49,339 bases of DNA, taken from NCBI GenBank assembly GCA_902796945.1, contig CADBQR010000103.1:1-49339 (forward strand), given 5' to 3'. This document shows, in pieces, positions 21,668 through 30,841 of the stretch (its first letter is position 1; each line of letters starts with the position of its first letter). The DNA comes from an uncultured Acidaminococcus sp. GTDB lineage: Bacteria; Bacillota; Negativicutes; Acidaminococcales; Acidaminococcaceae. Under the pieces are notes generated by a model. It saw only the letters and a program-made list of their open reading frames with translations. It was not told where the DNA came from and searched no databases. Position numbers and translations under genes: made by a program.

Positions 21668-22837
21668 ATGAGTCAATCCACAGAAAATCACACTGCCCGC
21701 GAAATGTCCCGCCGGGGATTCCTGAAACTGGCGGCCGGATCGGTTTTTGGTGCTGCCATGATGGGAATGCCCCATTTATCCATGGCCGCCGCGGCCGCAC
21801 CGGCAAAACGCATCCTGAAACCGGTCGCACTGAATGCCATCCCGCAGGACGCCATAAAAGCGGCCAACGAATCCGCCTTCATCGAGCAGTGCTGGAACCA
21901 GGTCCTGGAAGCTGCCGGCAGCATAGAAAGCACTTCCTTGAAAAATGCAGTCCTGAGCCTGCTCAGGAATCCTGTGCCCACCTTCATGGTACGGTATGCC
22001 TCGGAGGCTTCCCGCCGCGACCTGTACGCCAGATTGCTGGCGGAAGGACTCGTCGACCCTTCCAGGATTGACGCGGCCCACATTCTGCCTCCCTTCAGCG
22101 GAAGGGTACAGGCTTTCAAGACGGCGCCTGGCAGTGGATACGGCAGCCATCATCCCTATCCTGGCGGCCTGGCTTCCCATGTCAGCTGCAATCTGCATAT
22201 CACGAACTACATCTGCCAGACCTATCGGGAAGTATTCCTGTACCAGCCGGACCGCGACATTGCCATGGCGGCCCAGGCCCTGCATGATATTGCCAAGCCC
22301 TTTGTTTTCCAGTGGCAGAAGGATGGTTCCTCGTTAAAGGAATATACCATTGCCGGACAGGGCGCCCATCATGTCATTTCCCTGGCAGAGGTCATCTATC
22401 GCGGCTTCCCGGCTGAAGAAGTGGTTGCCCAGGCCTGCGCCCACGGAGCCCCCACTTCCAAAAAGGACGAGCAAGGGGTTGTCAGCTGGCTGAAGGCCGC
22501 TGCCATCATGGCAGGCAAGGATCCGGTTGCCTATGGTCTCCTGAACAGGACGGGAGACGGCCTTCCCGCTCCCCATCATCAGGAAGGCTATATTGTCCAC
22601 CTGGGCGACCACGATTGGGTCCTTTCTTCTCCGGCCGCCCAAAAGAGCGTCACCATGCTGAAGAAAATGGCCCGGGAAGCCTATGGTATGAGCGACAGCG
22701 ACCTGTCCGGAGCCCGTTTCAATCATTTCAGGAACTACGTGGGAGCACAGCTTTCCTACATGTTCCTCAACCACCTGGAAGCCGGCGAAAAAGGCTACCA
22801 GGATGCCCTGGCTCAGGTCAGGTCAGTCATTCGCTGA
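21668..22837 (+). CDS. Tat-exported HD-domain protein (putative phosphohydrolase)
   Basis: A 389-residue protein with a twin-arginine signal: SRRGFLK with R15-R16, a hydrophobic stretch to about residue 39, and an Ala-rich cleavage region at 40-46. The mature part has HD-like metal-binding residues in order: H161/H162 in SHHPYPGG, H171, the H206-D207 pair in ALHDIAKP, and paired histidines in GQGAHHVISLAEVI. This order resembles HD phosphohydrolases, which bind one or two metals. A folded metalloenzyme is the type of cargo Tat carries. AAGGAGG supports the ATG at 21668 (or 21665). It lies divergent from tatA-tatC. Substrate unknown: nucleotides and cyclic dinucleotides are family possibilities. 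Confidence 0.8.
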   Translation: MSQSTENHTAREMSRRGFLKLAAGSVFGAAMMGMPHLSMAAAAAPAKRILKPVALNAIPQDAIKAANESAFIEQCWNQVLEAAGSIESTSLKNAVLSLLRNPVPTFMVRYASEASRRDLYARLLAEGLVDPSRIDAAHILPPFSGRVQAFKTAPGSGYGSHHPYPGGLASHVSCNLHITNYICQTYREVFLYQPDRDIAMAAQALHDIAKPFVFQWQKDGSSLKEYTIAGQGAHHVISLAEVIYRGFPAEEVVAQACAHGAPTSKKDEQGVVSWLKAAAIMAGKDPVAYGLLNRTGDGLPAPHHQEGYIVHLGDHDWVLSSPAAQKSVTMLKKMAREAYGMSDSDLSGARFNHFRNYVGAQLSYMFLNHLEAGEKGYQDALAQVRSVIR

Positions 22838-22892
22838 CGGATTCCCTGGCTGACAGGAAGCCGGCCTTCCTGCCGCCAGTCCTGATTTTCCC

Positions 22893-22926
22893 GGACCCGG
22901 TGCCCAAAGCACCGGGTCCCTTTTTT
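22893..22926 (+). terminator. Terminator after the HD-domain gene
   Basis: GGACCCGGTGC (22893-22903) pairs with GCACCGGGTCC (22909-22919), followed by six T (22921-22926). Confidence 0.93.
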
Positions 22927-22973
22927 CAGGTTCCCTTTCCAGGGGGCAGGATTCCTTCCCTGCCCCGGGCAGC

Positions 22974-23006
22974 AAAAAAGACTGTCGCAGCAGCGGCAGT
23001 CTTTTT
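22974..23006 (-). terminator. Terminator after the dCMP deaminase gene
   Basis: AAAAAAGACTG-C-GC (22974-22988) pairs with GCGGCAGTCTTTTT (22993-23006). On the minus strand it follows the deaminase stop and is rich in T at its end, closing the long rpmE-to-deaminase gene run. Confidence 0.88.
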
Positions 23007-23035
23007 GTTCAGCATCCTACGGTCCGTTTTTCAGT

Positions 23036-23491
23036 TTACTTTTTCGGTTTGAATTCCTCCAGGACCAGCTGCTTATCACTGGCCAGCATCTCCTGGGCCA
23101 GTTTATCCGGATACGGATGGGCATAGACAATGCGCTCTATCCCCGCATTGATCAGGATTTTTGAGCAGACCACGCAGGGCTGGTGCGTGCAGTACAACGT
23201 TGCGCCCTTCGTGGATACCCCGTTGACGGCAGCCTGGATAACGGCATTCTGCTCGGCGTGGATACCGCGGCACAGCTCGTGATTCTGCCCGCTCGGCACA
23301 TTCAGTTTCGTCCGCAAGCAGCCAACTTCCTCACAATGAGGGAGCCCCTTGGGTGTCCCGTTATAGCCCGTCGCCAGGATCTGCCGGTCCTTGACCAGGA
23401 CGGCGCCCACCTGGCGGCGCAGGCAGGTGGAACGTTTGGATACCACTTCAGCAATTTCCATAAAATAAGAATCCCAATCCGGTCTGTCCAT
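23036..23491 (-). CDS. dCMP deaminase family protein (ComEB-like)
   Basis: A 151-residue zinc-dependent cytidine/deoxycytidylate deaminase-fold protein, expected to convert dCMP to dUMP for thymidylate synthesis. The zinc site is complete: HAEQNA supplies the His ligand and catalytic Glu, and PCVVC the two Cys ligands. [17 protein letters not shown] and [18 protein letters not shown] are typical of dCMP deaminases. The ATG at 23491 is four bases after the upp stop, with GGAG spanning that stop as ribosome binding site, so it is coupled to upp in pyrimidine salvage. Confidence 0.93.
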   Translation of the reverse strand: MDRPDWDSYFMEIAEVVSKRSTCLRRQVGAVLVKDRQILATGYNGTPKGLPHCEEVGCLRTKLNVPSGQNHELCRGIHAEQNAVIQAAVNGVSTKGATLYCTHQPCVVCSKILINAGIERIVYAHPYPDKLAQEMLASDKQLVLEEFKPKK

Positions 23492-23495
23492 AGGC

Positions 23496-24122
23496 TTACT
23501 CCAGCGTACCAAAGACACGGTCACCGGCATCTCCGAGGCCGGGGACAATGTAGCCATTTTCATTCAGATGGTCATCCAGGGCAGCCGTATAGATGGGCAC
23601 TTCCGGATGGACCTTGTTCACCAGCTCAACGCCTTCCGGCGCTGCCACAAGGCACATGAAACGGAAATGTTTGTAGCCATCCTGCTTCAGCATGGTAATG
23701 GCCGCCTCAGCGCTGCCGCCCGTGGCCAGCATGGGGTCAATGAGGATGATTTCCGCATCCCTGTCCTTCGGGATCTTGCAGTAATACTTAATGGGTTTCA
23801 GGGTTTCCTCATCCCGGGTGAGACCGATATGTCCCACCTTGGCTTCCGGCATCAGGTCCATGACCGCATCCAGAAAGCCCAGGCCGGCCCGGAGGATCGG
23901 TACAACGGTAATGCCGGAAACATTCAGCTCATAGCCCGTCGTTTCAGCCAGGGGCGTTTCCACCGTCGTGCGGCGGACGGGGATATCCTTCGTCACTTCA
24001 AAAAGCAGCAGCTGGGCAATCTGGTCCAGCAGCTGTCTGAATTCCTTGGGAGCCGTATTCTTATCGCGCAGACGGGTCATTTTTTCTTTGATCAGAGGAT
24101 GGTCAACTACATGGATTTGCAT
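23496..24122 (-). CDS. upp: Uracil phosphoribosyltransferase
   Basis: Pyrimidine-salvage enzyme joining uracil to PRPP to give UMP. The 208-residue length is standard. It begins [23 protein letters not shown], typical of the family; ETTGYELN and [12 protein letters not shown] follow; the PRPP-binding loop is [13 protein letters not shown]; and the C-terminus has the uracil-site stretch [23 protein letters not shown] precedes the ATG. A 124-base gap separates it from the DUF436 gene, and the dCMP deaminase follows after four bases. Confidence 0.97.
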   Translation of the reverse strand: MQIHVVDHPLIKEKMTRLRDKNTAPKEFRQLLDQIAQLLLFEVTKDIPVRRTTVETPLAETTGYELNVSGITVVPILRAGLGFLDAVMDLMPEAKVGHIGLTRDEETLKPIKYYCKIPKDRDAEIILIDPMLATGGSAEAAITMLKQDGYKHFRFMCLVAAPEGVELVNKVHPEVPIYTAALDDHLNENGYIVPGLGDAGDRVFGTLE

Positions 24123-24246
24123 TCTCGTTTACTCCTTTTTCAGTATCAGGCGGAAATGATGATGTCAACAGAAAAGATACGAAAGACAGCCGCCTTTTTC
24201 GCCGCATCCCGTTGAAACAGCCGGGACCACCGGCCCCGCTTCCGGT

Positions 24247-24804
24247 TCAGCGAAGCTTCTTATCCGGATAGACGGCACGGGCCCCGCCAATAAGGGGCGG
24301 ACGGGTATACGCCGCCGTCATGACCGCTTCGCCTAAATTTTTCCGGGTCAGGCGAACCGGCACGGCTACCCGTTTCAGGTGCATGCCGATCAGGGTCTGC
24401 CCAATGTCAAGGCCCAGGTCGGCGCGGATTTCTTCAACAACGACCGGTTTGGACAGCTGGTTATAGGCCTCCGTGGCCCAGGCTCCACCGGCGTGTTCCA
24501 CCGGGCGGACCGTTACCTGCTGCCAGCCGAATTTCTCCATTGCCTTCTGTTCCACCACAAGGGCCCGGTTCAGGTGCTCGCAGCACTGTGCTGCCAGTAT
24601 CATCTTATGTTTCCTGGTCACCTTACGGACAACGGAATACAAGGCGTGGGCCAGTTTCTGGGAGCCGCCGGTACCAATCCGGTTGCCCAGGATTTCACTG
24701 GTGGAGCAGCCGACAACAAGCACCATGCCGGCTTTACCGTTGCCTTTCTGGATCAGTTCTTCCACTGATTCTTCCAGTTCCTGTGCAAGTTCTTCCAGTT
24801 TCAT
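24247..24804 (-). CDS. DUF436 / TIGR01440 family protein (YwlG-like)
   Basis: A 185-residue conserved Firmicute protein whose function is not established. VVGCSTSEILGNRIGTGGS, AAQCCEHLNRALVVE and the ending PPLIGGARAVYP are family features. Its cysteines could bind metal or act in catalysis, but nothing is proven. GAAGGAG sets the ATG at 24804; an open frame upstream has no similarity. It lies 17 bases after rpiB and before upp, the same order as ywlF-ywlG-...-upp in Bacillus, which supports the name. Confidence 0.85.
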   Translation of the reverse strand: MKLEELAQELEESVEELIQKGNGKAGMVLVVGCSTSEILGNRIGTGGSQKLAHALYSVVRKVTRKHKMILAAQCCEHLNRALVVEQKAMEKFGWQQVTVRPVEHAGGAWATEAYNQLSKPVVVEEIRADLGLDIGQTLIGMHLKRVAVPVRLTRKNLGEAVMTAAYTRPPLIGGARAVYPDKKLR

Positions 24805-24821
24805 TTCGATGATCTCCTTCT

Positions 24822-25259
24822 TTATTTTTCCAGCGCCATGATTTTCTCTACCCGTTGGGTATGGTAGCTGCCCAGGAAGGATGCGCCCAGATAGGCATCC
24901 ACAATCTGCTGGGCCAGTCCGGACCCGAGGACCCGTGCTCCCAGGCAAAGGATATTGGCATTGTTATGTTCACGGGCTTTTTCTGCCGAATAGCAGTCGT
25001 TGCAAAGTGCCGCACGGACGCCATGGACCTTGTTGGCGGCAATGGACATGCCAATGCCGGTTCCGCAGACCAGGATTCCCTGCTCAGCCTTTCCGGCCGC
25101 AATGGCCTCCCCGACTTTTTGTGCATAATCGGGATAGTCCACCCGTTCATACTGATGAATCCCGTAATCTTCCACTTCATACCCTTTTTCCATCAGGTAT
25201 TTCTTCAAGGTTTCCTTCAGTTCAAAGCCGCCGTGGTCGCAGCCCATGATGATTTTCAT
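24822..25259 (-). CDS. rpiB: Ribose-5-phosphate isomerase B
   Basis: A 145-residue pentose-phosphate isomerase interconverting ribose 5-phosphate and ribulose 5-phosphate. It starts MKIIMGCDHGGFELKE; the phosphate and catalytic site appear as VCGTGIGMSIAANK, and KAREHNNANILCLGAR is the usual downstream signature. AAAGGGGG lies before the ATG at 25259. A 130-base gap follows sua5. RpiB rather than a galactose-6-phosphate isomerase is favoured by the single gene and the ywlF-like context. Confidence 0.94.
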   Translation of the reverse strand: MKIIMGCDHGGFELKETLKKYLMEKGYEVEDYGIHQYERVDYPDYAQKVGEAIAAGKAEQGILVCGTGIGMSIAANKVHGVRAALCNDCYSAEKAREHNNANILCLGARVLGSGLAQQIVDAYLGASFLGSYHTQRVEKIMALEK

Positions 25260-25389
25260 CAGACAATCCCCCTTTGTTTTGCTCTGCCTTTTATTGTAAC
25301 ACAAAGTGTCATTCCATGGATACGCCGGTCAAAAACCGGTGGGCACCCCGGCTTCCGGTTCTCCTTGGAAACGGCGCCGCGTTTTTCGG

Positions 25390-26499
25390 TCAGGGTTCCA
25401 TGACGATGGTCTGCAGGCATTCCGGAACATGGCCGCTTTTTCGGACCAGCAGGCCATTTTCCGCCCACACGATGTTATGCCCCGCCGATTTACGCATCCG
25501 GTTCATGATGGCAAGGCCCAGGTCCTGGTCGCGCACGCCTTCACCAATGATCAGGTCCACCTTTTCACGGTCAAAGAGGCGGAGTTCACGGAAGAGATTT
25601 TCCGCCAGTTCTTCCAGGTTTTTCCCACCATCATGGACCACAAAATTTCCACCCTTTGGAAAATGGTGAAGGGTTTCCTCAAGGGCAATGACGCCGACCC
25701 GCTGTTCGGACGCTTCTGCCATGATGGCCAGGCGGATCACGCCCAGGGAAGCCTCCGGTCCTTCCACCAACAGCATGGGTGCCTGCGGTGCGTAGTGACG
25801 GTATTTCATGCCCGGTGCCTTCGGGGTCTGATCGGCCCGGACCAGTCCGGGATCGAGCCGTGCCGTTCCCATGACTTCCGTTATCATTTCCCGGGTGATC
25901 CCGCCGGGCCGCAGGATGACAGGTTCCTTCCCCGTCGTGTCGATGATGGTCGATTCCACGCCGATGTCGCAGGAGCCGCCATCGATGACGCCGGCAATGA
26001 TGCCGTCCATATCCTGCAGGACATCCTGGGCATTGGTCGGGCTCGGCTTCCCCGATTTATTGGCCGACGGGGCCGCAATCGGACAGCCTGCCTGACGGAT
26101 CAGTTCACGGGCCACGGGATGGCTGGGGAAGCGCACGGCCACCGTATCGAGGCCGGCCGTTACCACGTCAGGAATGAGGTCCGACTTCGGCACAATCAGG
26201 GTCATGGGGCCCGGCCAGAACGCCTCCATCAGTTTCCGGGCCATTGGCGAAAGCCCACGGGTCAGCCTTTCGATTTCCCCCATCTCCGCAATGTGCAGGA
26301 TCAGCGGGTTATCGGCGGGCCGTCCCTTGGCCGCAAAAATCTTTTGGCACGCTTTCCCGTCAAGGCCGTTGGCGCCCAGTCCATACACCGTTTCTGTCGG
26401 GAAGGAGACCACCTCCCCGGCGGCAATCAGCGCGGCCGCTTCCTTGACCTGGGGGCCCAGGGGCTCATCGTTCCTTAAGTTCCATAATTTTGTTTCCAT
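25390..26499 (-). CDS. L-threonylcarbamoyladenylate synthase (Sua5 type)
   Basis: A 369-residue enzyme making threonylcarbamoyl-AMP from threonine, bicarbonate and ATP for the t6A modification at tRNA position 37. The YrdC domain covers residues 15-200 (GEVVSFPTETVYGLGANGLD, KGRPADNPLILHI, SANKSGKPSPT); a C-terminal Sua5 domain follows (PGMKYRHYAPQAPMLLVEG). The length matches the two-domain form. The ATG at 26499 lies inside the end of prmC, overlapping it by 35 bases, with AAGGG upstream. The t6A and release-factor methylation genes are thus translationally linked. Confidence 0.93.
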   Translation of the reverse strand: METKLWNLRNDEPLGPQVKEAAALIAAGEVVSFPTETVYGLGANGLDGKACQKIFAAKGRPADNPLILHIAEMGEIERLTRGLSPMARKLMEAFWPGPMTLIVPKSDLIPDVVTAGLDTVAVRFPSHPVARELIRQAGCPIAAPSANKSGKPSPTNAQDVLQDMDGIIAGVIDGGSCDIGVESTIIDTTGKEPVILRPGGITREMITEVMGTARLDPGLVRADQTPKAPGMKYRHYAPQAPMLLVEGPEASLGVIRLAIMAEASEQRVGVIALEETLHHFPKGGNFVVHDGGKNLEELAENLFRELRLFDREKVDLIIGEGVRDQDLGLAIMNRMRKSAGHNIVWAENGLLVRKSGHVPECLQTIVMEP

Positions 26500-27367
26500 A
26501 TGATGTCCCTTCTTTTGCAGCAAATACCATCCGCTCAATCCCGCCATAATCCTTCAGGATCCGGACCTTGTCATATCCGGCCTCCTGGCAGAGTTCCCTG
26601 ACGGCACGGCCCTGGTAAATGCCAATTTCAAAGGCAAACATGCCTTCCCGCTGCAGATAGGCCGGGCCATCGGCCAGTATGCGGCGATAGAAATCCAGTC
26701 CATCCTCACCGCCGTCAAGGGCTCCCGACGGTTCCTGCCGGACTTCTGCCTGGAGCGTGGCAAGATCCCTGCGGGGAATATAAGGGGGATTGGAAACGAT
26801 CACATCAAAACATTCGTCTTCCGGGATATTGGAAAACAGGTCGGAAACCAGTACGGCACACCGCGCTTCCACCCCAAGCCGCCCGGCGTTTTCCAGGGTG
26901 ACGCTGACCGCTCCCGCGCTGATATCGACACCCAGCCCGCGGGCCTCCGGCAGTCCCGCCAAAAGGGAGAGCAGGATGGCCCCGCTGCCGCAGCCCAGGT
27001 CAAGGATTTCCCTGGGCCCGGCGTCCCGGTTCAGATCCAGCAGGTATTCTGCCAGGAGCTCTGTTTCCGGCCGGGGGATCAGGGTATCCCGGGTCACCTT
27101 GAAATCGTGGTCCAGGAATCCCTTGTGGCCCAGGATGTAGGCAACCGGCTCCCGCGCGGCCCGTCGGGCCACATACCCGCGGTAGGTCTTCAGTTCTTCC
27201 GGTTCCAGCGGCTTTTCAAAATTCGTATACAGCTGGATGCGCTCACATTGCAGGACAGCACAAAGCAGCACTTCGGCATCAAGGCGCGGATTTTCCACCC
27301 CTTTCGATGCAAAGTACTGTGTCGTCCAGTTAATGAGTTTCAAGATGGTCCATACCTGTTGCATCAT
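26465..27367 (-). CDS. prmC: Release factor glutamine methyltransferase
   Basis: A 300-residue SAM-dependent enzyme that methylates the Gln of the GGQ motif in release factors, here PrfA encoded just upstream. The N-terminal helical domain recognises the factor. The SAM site reads [16 protein letters not shown] and the catalytic motif NPPYIP is present. The ATG at 27367 overlaps the prfA stop in an ATGA junction, making substrate and enzyme translationally coupled. The C-terminal tail ([14 protein letters not shown]) runs past the usual fold and contains the sua5 start region. Confidence 0.95.
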   Translation of the reverse strand: MMQQVWTILKLINWTTQYFASKGVENPRLDAEVLLCAVLQCERIQLYTNFEKPLEPEELKTYRGYVARRAAREPVAYILGHKGFLDHDFKVTRDTLIPRPETELLAEYLLDLNRDAGPREILDLGCGSGAILLSLLAGLPEARGLGVDISAGAVSVTLENAGRLGVEARCAVLVSDLFSNIPEDECFDVIVSNPPYIPRRDLATLQAEVRQEPSGALDGGEDGLDFYRRILADGPAYLQREGMFAFEIGIYQGRAVRELCQEAGYDKVRILKDYGGIERMVFAAKEGTSYGNKIMELKER

Positions 27368-28440
27368 TTCACCTGCTGCAGTTTCTTCGCCTGTTCCTCC
27401 GTCATCAGGGCATCCAGCAGTTCGTCCAGATCCCCGTCAATGATGTCCGTCAGCTTATGCAGGGTCAGCCCGATGCGATGGTCCGTCACCCGTCCCTGAG
27501 GGAAATTGTAGGTCCGGATCCGTTCGCTCCGGTCCCCGGTCCCGACCTGGCTCCTGCGTTCAGAAGCTTCCGCTTCCCGCTGTTTCTCCTGGGCAGCCTC
27601 ATAGATACGGGCCCTGAGCACACGCATGCACTTTTCCCGGTTCTTGGCCTGGGACTTCTCGTCCTGGCACTGGGCAACGATTCCCGTCGGGATATGGGTC
27701 ATCCGTACGGCCGATTCGGTCTTGTTGACATACTGACCTCCCGCGCCGCCGGCCCGGTACGTGTCAATGCGGATATCGCCCGGTTTGATTTCCACGTCCA
27801 CTTCCTGGGCTTCCGGCATCACGGCCACCGTCGCCGTGGAGGTATGGATCCGCCCCTGGGCTTCGGTTTCAGGTACGCGCTGCACCCGGTGGACGCCGCT
27901 TTCAAATTTCATATGGCTGTACACATCGGTTCCGGAAACCATGAAGACCACTTCCTTGAACCCACCCAGTCCGGTAGGGCTTGAGTCCATGATTTCCACC
28001 TTCCAGTTCTTCCGTTCCGCATAGCGCGTATACATACGGAATAAATCGCCGGCAAAAAGGGCGGCTTCGTCGCCGCCGGCACCGGCCCGGATTTCCATGA
28101 TGATATTCTTTTCATCATTGGGGTCCCTGGGAAGCAGCAGGATCGTGAGCCGTTGCTCATACGCCTCAAGGCGCGGCTTCAGTTCAGCCAGCTCCTCTTC
28201 TGCCATGGCGGCCAGTTCCTCGTCCTCCCGGTTTTGAGCGATACTTTCATCTTCCCGGTAGGTTTCGTAAAGACGGCGGTATTCCCGATAGGCAGTGACC
28301 ACTTCCGTTAATTTGGCATGGGCCCTGGTATATTTCTGCCATGCGGCCTGGTCGGCAATGACGGAAGGATCGCTGATTTTCGCTTCCAGGTCAAGGTAGC
28401 GGTCTTCCAGGTCCTGCAGTTTATCCAGATGTTCAAACAT
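27364..28440 (-). CDS. prfA: Peptide chain release factor 1
   Basis: A 358-residue class I release factor ending translation at UAA and UAG. The GGQ motif lies in [18 protein letters not shown] near residue 230, and the anticodon-like recognition loop region and [16 protein letters not shown] are typical of RF1. The ATG at 28440 is chosen over a TTG two codons before it; AGAGGA lies upstream. It is followed immediately by prmC, its methyltransferase. The order yqhQ-prfA-prmC is common in Firmicutes. Confidence 0.97.
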   Translation of the reverse strand: MFEHLDKLQDLEDRYLDLEAKISDPSVIADQAAWQKYTRAHAKLTEVVTAYREYRRLYETYREDESIAQNREDEELAAMAEEELAELKPRLEAYEQRLTILLLPRDPNDEKNIIMEIRAGAGGDEAALFAGDLFRMYTRYAERKNWKVEIMDSSPTGLGGFKEVVFMVSGTDVYSHMKFESGVHRVQRVPETEAQGRIHTSTATVAVMPEAQEVDVEIKPGDIRIDTYRAGGAGGQYVNKTESAVRMTHIPTGIVAQCQDEKSQAKNREKCMRVLRARIYEAAQEKQREAEASERRSQVGTGDRSERIRTYNFPQGRVTDHRIGLTLHKLTDIIDGDLDELLDALMTEEQAKKLQQVK

Positions 28441-28503
28441 AATCAAGAGTCCTCTACTTTATCCGATTTTCCTGGGGATCCAGGGGGCAAGGCTTCCCGG
28501 CCT

Positions 28504-29385
28504 TCACTGACCGTCAGCCGTTTCTTCCGGCGGCAGGACGGCTTTCAGGGAAGCAATGGCGACTTCGATCTGGTCATCGTCAGGCTCCCGCGTCGTCAGT
28601 TTTTGCAGGAGCAGTCCCGGCAGGATCATGCGGCGCACCCAGGGATGGTCGATATGGCGGCCGGCATAGCGGATGAGCTCGTAACTGATTCCTGCAACCA
28701 CCGGCATGAGCAGGATCCGGCTCAGGATCCGCTCAATCAGGTTCGGCCAGCCCAGAAACGCGAAAATGAAGATGCTGATGAGCATGACAATCATAAGGAA
28801 ATTGGTTCCGCAGCGGGGATGCAGCGTTGAAAAAGGACGCACATTCTCCACGACCAGCGGCAGGTCATGTTCATAGGTATAGATTGTCTTGTGCTCGGCG
28901 CCATGATACTGGAATACCCGCTGGATATCCTTCTGCCTGGAAATGCCCCAGATATAAAGAAGAAAGATGCCAAGGCGCAGGACCCCTTCCAGCAGGTTCA
29001 GCATCACCGAACCAACGCCCCTGTTCTGGAGCAGCTTCATTGCGCTGGTCGGGACGATGACAAAAAGCCCGACGGCAAGGCACACGGAAGCAAGAATGGT
29101 CAGGCCCATTTCCCGGCTGTCCATCTGTTCCTGTTCATCGCCGGACGCCTGTGCCGAATAGGAAAGCGCCTTCATCCCGTACACAAGGGATTCCACGAGG
29201 GAAACCACCCCGCGCAGGAACGGCTTCTTCAGGATGGGATACCGGTCGCTGATACTGCTTGCCGGATTGACATCCACGGCAATCTTCCCGTCAGGCTGCC
29301 GGACAGCCACGGCAATCTTCCCAGGTCCCCTCATCATGACACCCTCGATGACGGCCTGTCCGCCGACACTGAGTTTTTTAGTCAT
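28504..29385 (-). CDS. DUF1385 membrane protein (YqhQ family)
   Basis: A 293-residue membrane protein of the YqhQ/DUF1385 family, function not known. The N-terminal signature SVGGQAVIEGVMMRGPG is diagnostic. LASVCLAVGLFVIVPTSAM, a histidine-containing stretch FQYHGAEHKTIYTYE, and HPRCGTNFLMIVMLISIFIFAFLGW are the conserved membrane and metal-ligand-like segments. GGAGAG precedes the ATG. It lies between rpmE and prfA, a frequent location in this phylum. No function is claimed. Confidence 0.9.
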   Translation of the reverse strand: MTKKLSVGGQAVIEGVMMRGPGKIAVAVRQPDGKIAVDVNPASSISDRYPILKKPFLRGVVSLVESLVYGMKALSYSAQASGDEQEQMDSREMGLTILASVCLAVGLFVIVPTSAMKLLQNRGVGSVMLNLLEGVLRLGIFLLYIWGISRQKDIQRVFQYHGAEHKTIYTYEHDLPLVVENVRPFSTLHPRCGTNFLMIVMLISIFIFAFLGWPNLIERILSRILLMPVVAGISYELIRYAGRHIDHPWVRRMILPGLLLQKLTTREPDDDQIEVAIASLKAVLPPEETADGQ

Positions 29386-29409
29386 TTGCAGATCTCTCCA
29401 TATAGCAAT

Positions 29410-29433
29410 ACAGCAGAGCCAAGGCTCTGCTGT
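29410..29433 (-). terminator. Strong hairpin between rpmE and yqhQ
   Basis: ACAGCAGAGCC (29410-29420) and GGCTCTGCTGT (29423-29433) form a perfect 11-bp stem. On the minus strand it follows rpmE but only TATTGCTATAT comes after it, so partial termination or RNA protection is more likely than full termination. Confidence 0.6.
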
Positions 29434-29445
29434 CGGTTCGCTTTT

Positions 29446-29652
29446 TTATTTGGAATCTTTGCCATATCTCTTGTTGAATTTTTCGATACGGCCTCTTGCG
29501 GACATGTCACGCTGCTTGCCCGTGAAGAACGGATGGCATTTGGAGCAGACATCAACGCGCAGTTCCTTCTTTACGCTTCCCGTCTTGAACGTATTGCCAC
29601 AGCCACAAATAACGGTGCATTCACCGTACTTAGGATGGATTCCTTCTTTCAT
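29446..29652 (-). CDS. rpmE: 50S ribosomal protein L31, zinc-binding form
   Basis: A 68-residue ribosomal protein of the large subunit. [11 protein letters not shown] opens it; CGCGNTF and [13 protein letters not shown] give the zinc-binding cysteines of the C+ type, and [10 protein letters not shown] is the normal end. The ATG at 29652 with GAGGTG eight bases upstream is preferred over an in-frame GTG three codons earlier. It is the first gene of the run leading to prfA. Confidence 0.97.
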   Translation of the reverse strand: MKEGIHPKYGECTVICGCGNTFKTGSVKKELRVDVCSKCHPFFTGKQRDMSARGRIEKFNKRYGKDSK

Positions 29653-29754
29653 GATTGACACCTCTTTCTCTTATTACATCAATATATCCAGACATTAATG
29701 CCTAAGTATTGTACCACAAAGGAGACCGGGGTGCAAGGGAAAACAAGGGAGAAG

Positions 29755-29784
29755 AAAAAGGACAGGGGAACGGTCTGTCCTTTT
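29755..29784 (-). terminator. Terminator after the LysR regulator gene
   Basis: AAAAAGGACAG (29755-29765) pairs with CTGTCCTTTT (29775-29784). On the minus strand it lies ten bases after the LysR stop and ends in a T5 tract. Confidence 0.9.
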
Positions 29785-29793
29785 CCTCATGGC

Positions 29794-30675
29794 TCAGATC
29801 ATGCCCTTTTCCACCATCTCAAGGAACATCTTCATCCCCGTCGTGAGCCACTTGTTCTTATGATAGAAAAGCTGGCGGTACATGGACATATGGAAATTGG
29901 GCACATTGACAATCTTCAGTTTCTCCCGGTAATAAGAGGATTCCATGACATACCGCGGCAAAAAGGTAAATCCCATGTTCCGCTGGACCATGTCCAGGAT
30001 AAAGCCCGTGTCGCTGACCTCCAGGAAAGGCTTGACTTCCAGCTCCCGGGCGGCCAGGTACTGATCAAGGCTGCGGCGGTAGTTGTCTTCCTTTTCCGTC
30101 AGGAAGAAGGGCTGCCGGATCAGTTCCTCCAGGGGGACCTCATTGCGGTACACAAGGGGGGAATCAACGGACCCGACGAATACGATATCTTCCTTCTTTT
30201 CCAGGACCTTCTCCCATTTGATGTTATAGGTCGGCTCATCAAGGATATAGACGAAATCCACCTGATTGTGTTCCATCAGGTCAAGCAGGACGGCCGGTGA
30301 ATCCAGCGTGATGGTAATATTCATGTTCGGATGGTTCTTATGGAAGTATTCCATCACTTCCGGCATTTTCGCTTTGCAGAGGGATTGAATCATCCCCAGA
30401 TGAAGGGTCTCAGCCGGGGGATTTTCCTGCATGACATCACGGATTTCCTGGAGCTGGTGCAGCACCGGTACAATATGTTGAAAAAGTTCCTTGCCGGGCT
30501 GCGTAAGGGCCACCTGTTTTCCCATCCGGTCAAAAAGACGTACGCCCAGTTCCTGTTCCAGGCCATGAATCTGTACACTCAGGGCGGACTGTGAGTAGCC
30601 TAATGCCTTCGCCGCCCGGGAGAAACTTTGCAGTTCCACGATTTTTAAAAAGCTTCTCAACTGCCTTAGTTCCAT
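29794..30675 (-). CDS. LysR-family transcriptional regulator
   Basis: A 293-residue regulator. Residues 1-60 form the winged helix-turn-helix (MELRQLRSFLKIVELQSFSRAAKALGYSQS... pattern), and the rest is the two-lobed effector domain. It is divergent from the SLC1 symporter gene, with 166 bases between starts that contain a near-perfect 21-bp palindrome over the symporter promoter. This arrangement is typical of a LysR protein controlling its neighbour and itself. The likely effector is serine, threonine or a product of the serine dehydratase; that is inference from context. Start ATG at 30675, with GGGAGG upstream. Confidence 0.93.
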   Translation of the reverse strand: MELRQLRSFLKIVELQSFSRAAKALGYSQSALSVQIHGLEQELGVRLFDRMGKQVALTQPGKELFQHIVPVLHQLQEIRDVMQENPPAETLHLGMIQSLCKAKMPEVMEYFHKNHPNMNITITLDSPAVLLDLMEHNQVDFVYILDEPTYNIKWEKVLEKKEDIVFVGSVDSPLVYRNEVPLEELIRQPFFLTEKEDNYRRSLDQYLAARELEVKPFLEVSDTGFILDMVQRNMGFTFLPRYVMESSYYREKLKIVNVPNFHMSMYRQLFYHKNKWLTTGMKMFLEMVEKGMI

Positions 30676-30735
30676 GATCGCTGCCTCCCTGATTTAACTT
30701 GATAAAATTTCATTGTCATTTTTAATTTTATTAAT

Positions 30736-30764
30736 TTGATTTATATTATATCATATAGTATATT
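30736..30764 (+). promoter_or_regulatory. Promoter of the symporter-serine dehydratase genes with overlapping palindrome
   Basis: TTGATT (30736-30741), a 17-base spacer and TATATT (30759-30764) form the promoter. A 21-bp palindrome at 30742-30762, with one mismatched pair and a C at the centre, covers the spacer and most of the -10. On the opposite strand TATAAT (30750-30745) could serve the LysR gene. The arrangement suggests direct control by the LysR protein. Confidence 0.55.
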
Positions 30765-30841
30765 GAAATTACAGAAAAGTCAAACGAGATGTTCTTGACC
30801 GATAGAACTCGTTTGCGCTGGAAATAAGGGGAGGTATTTTA

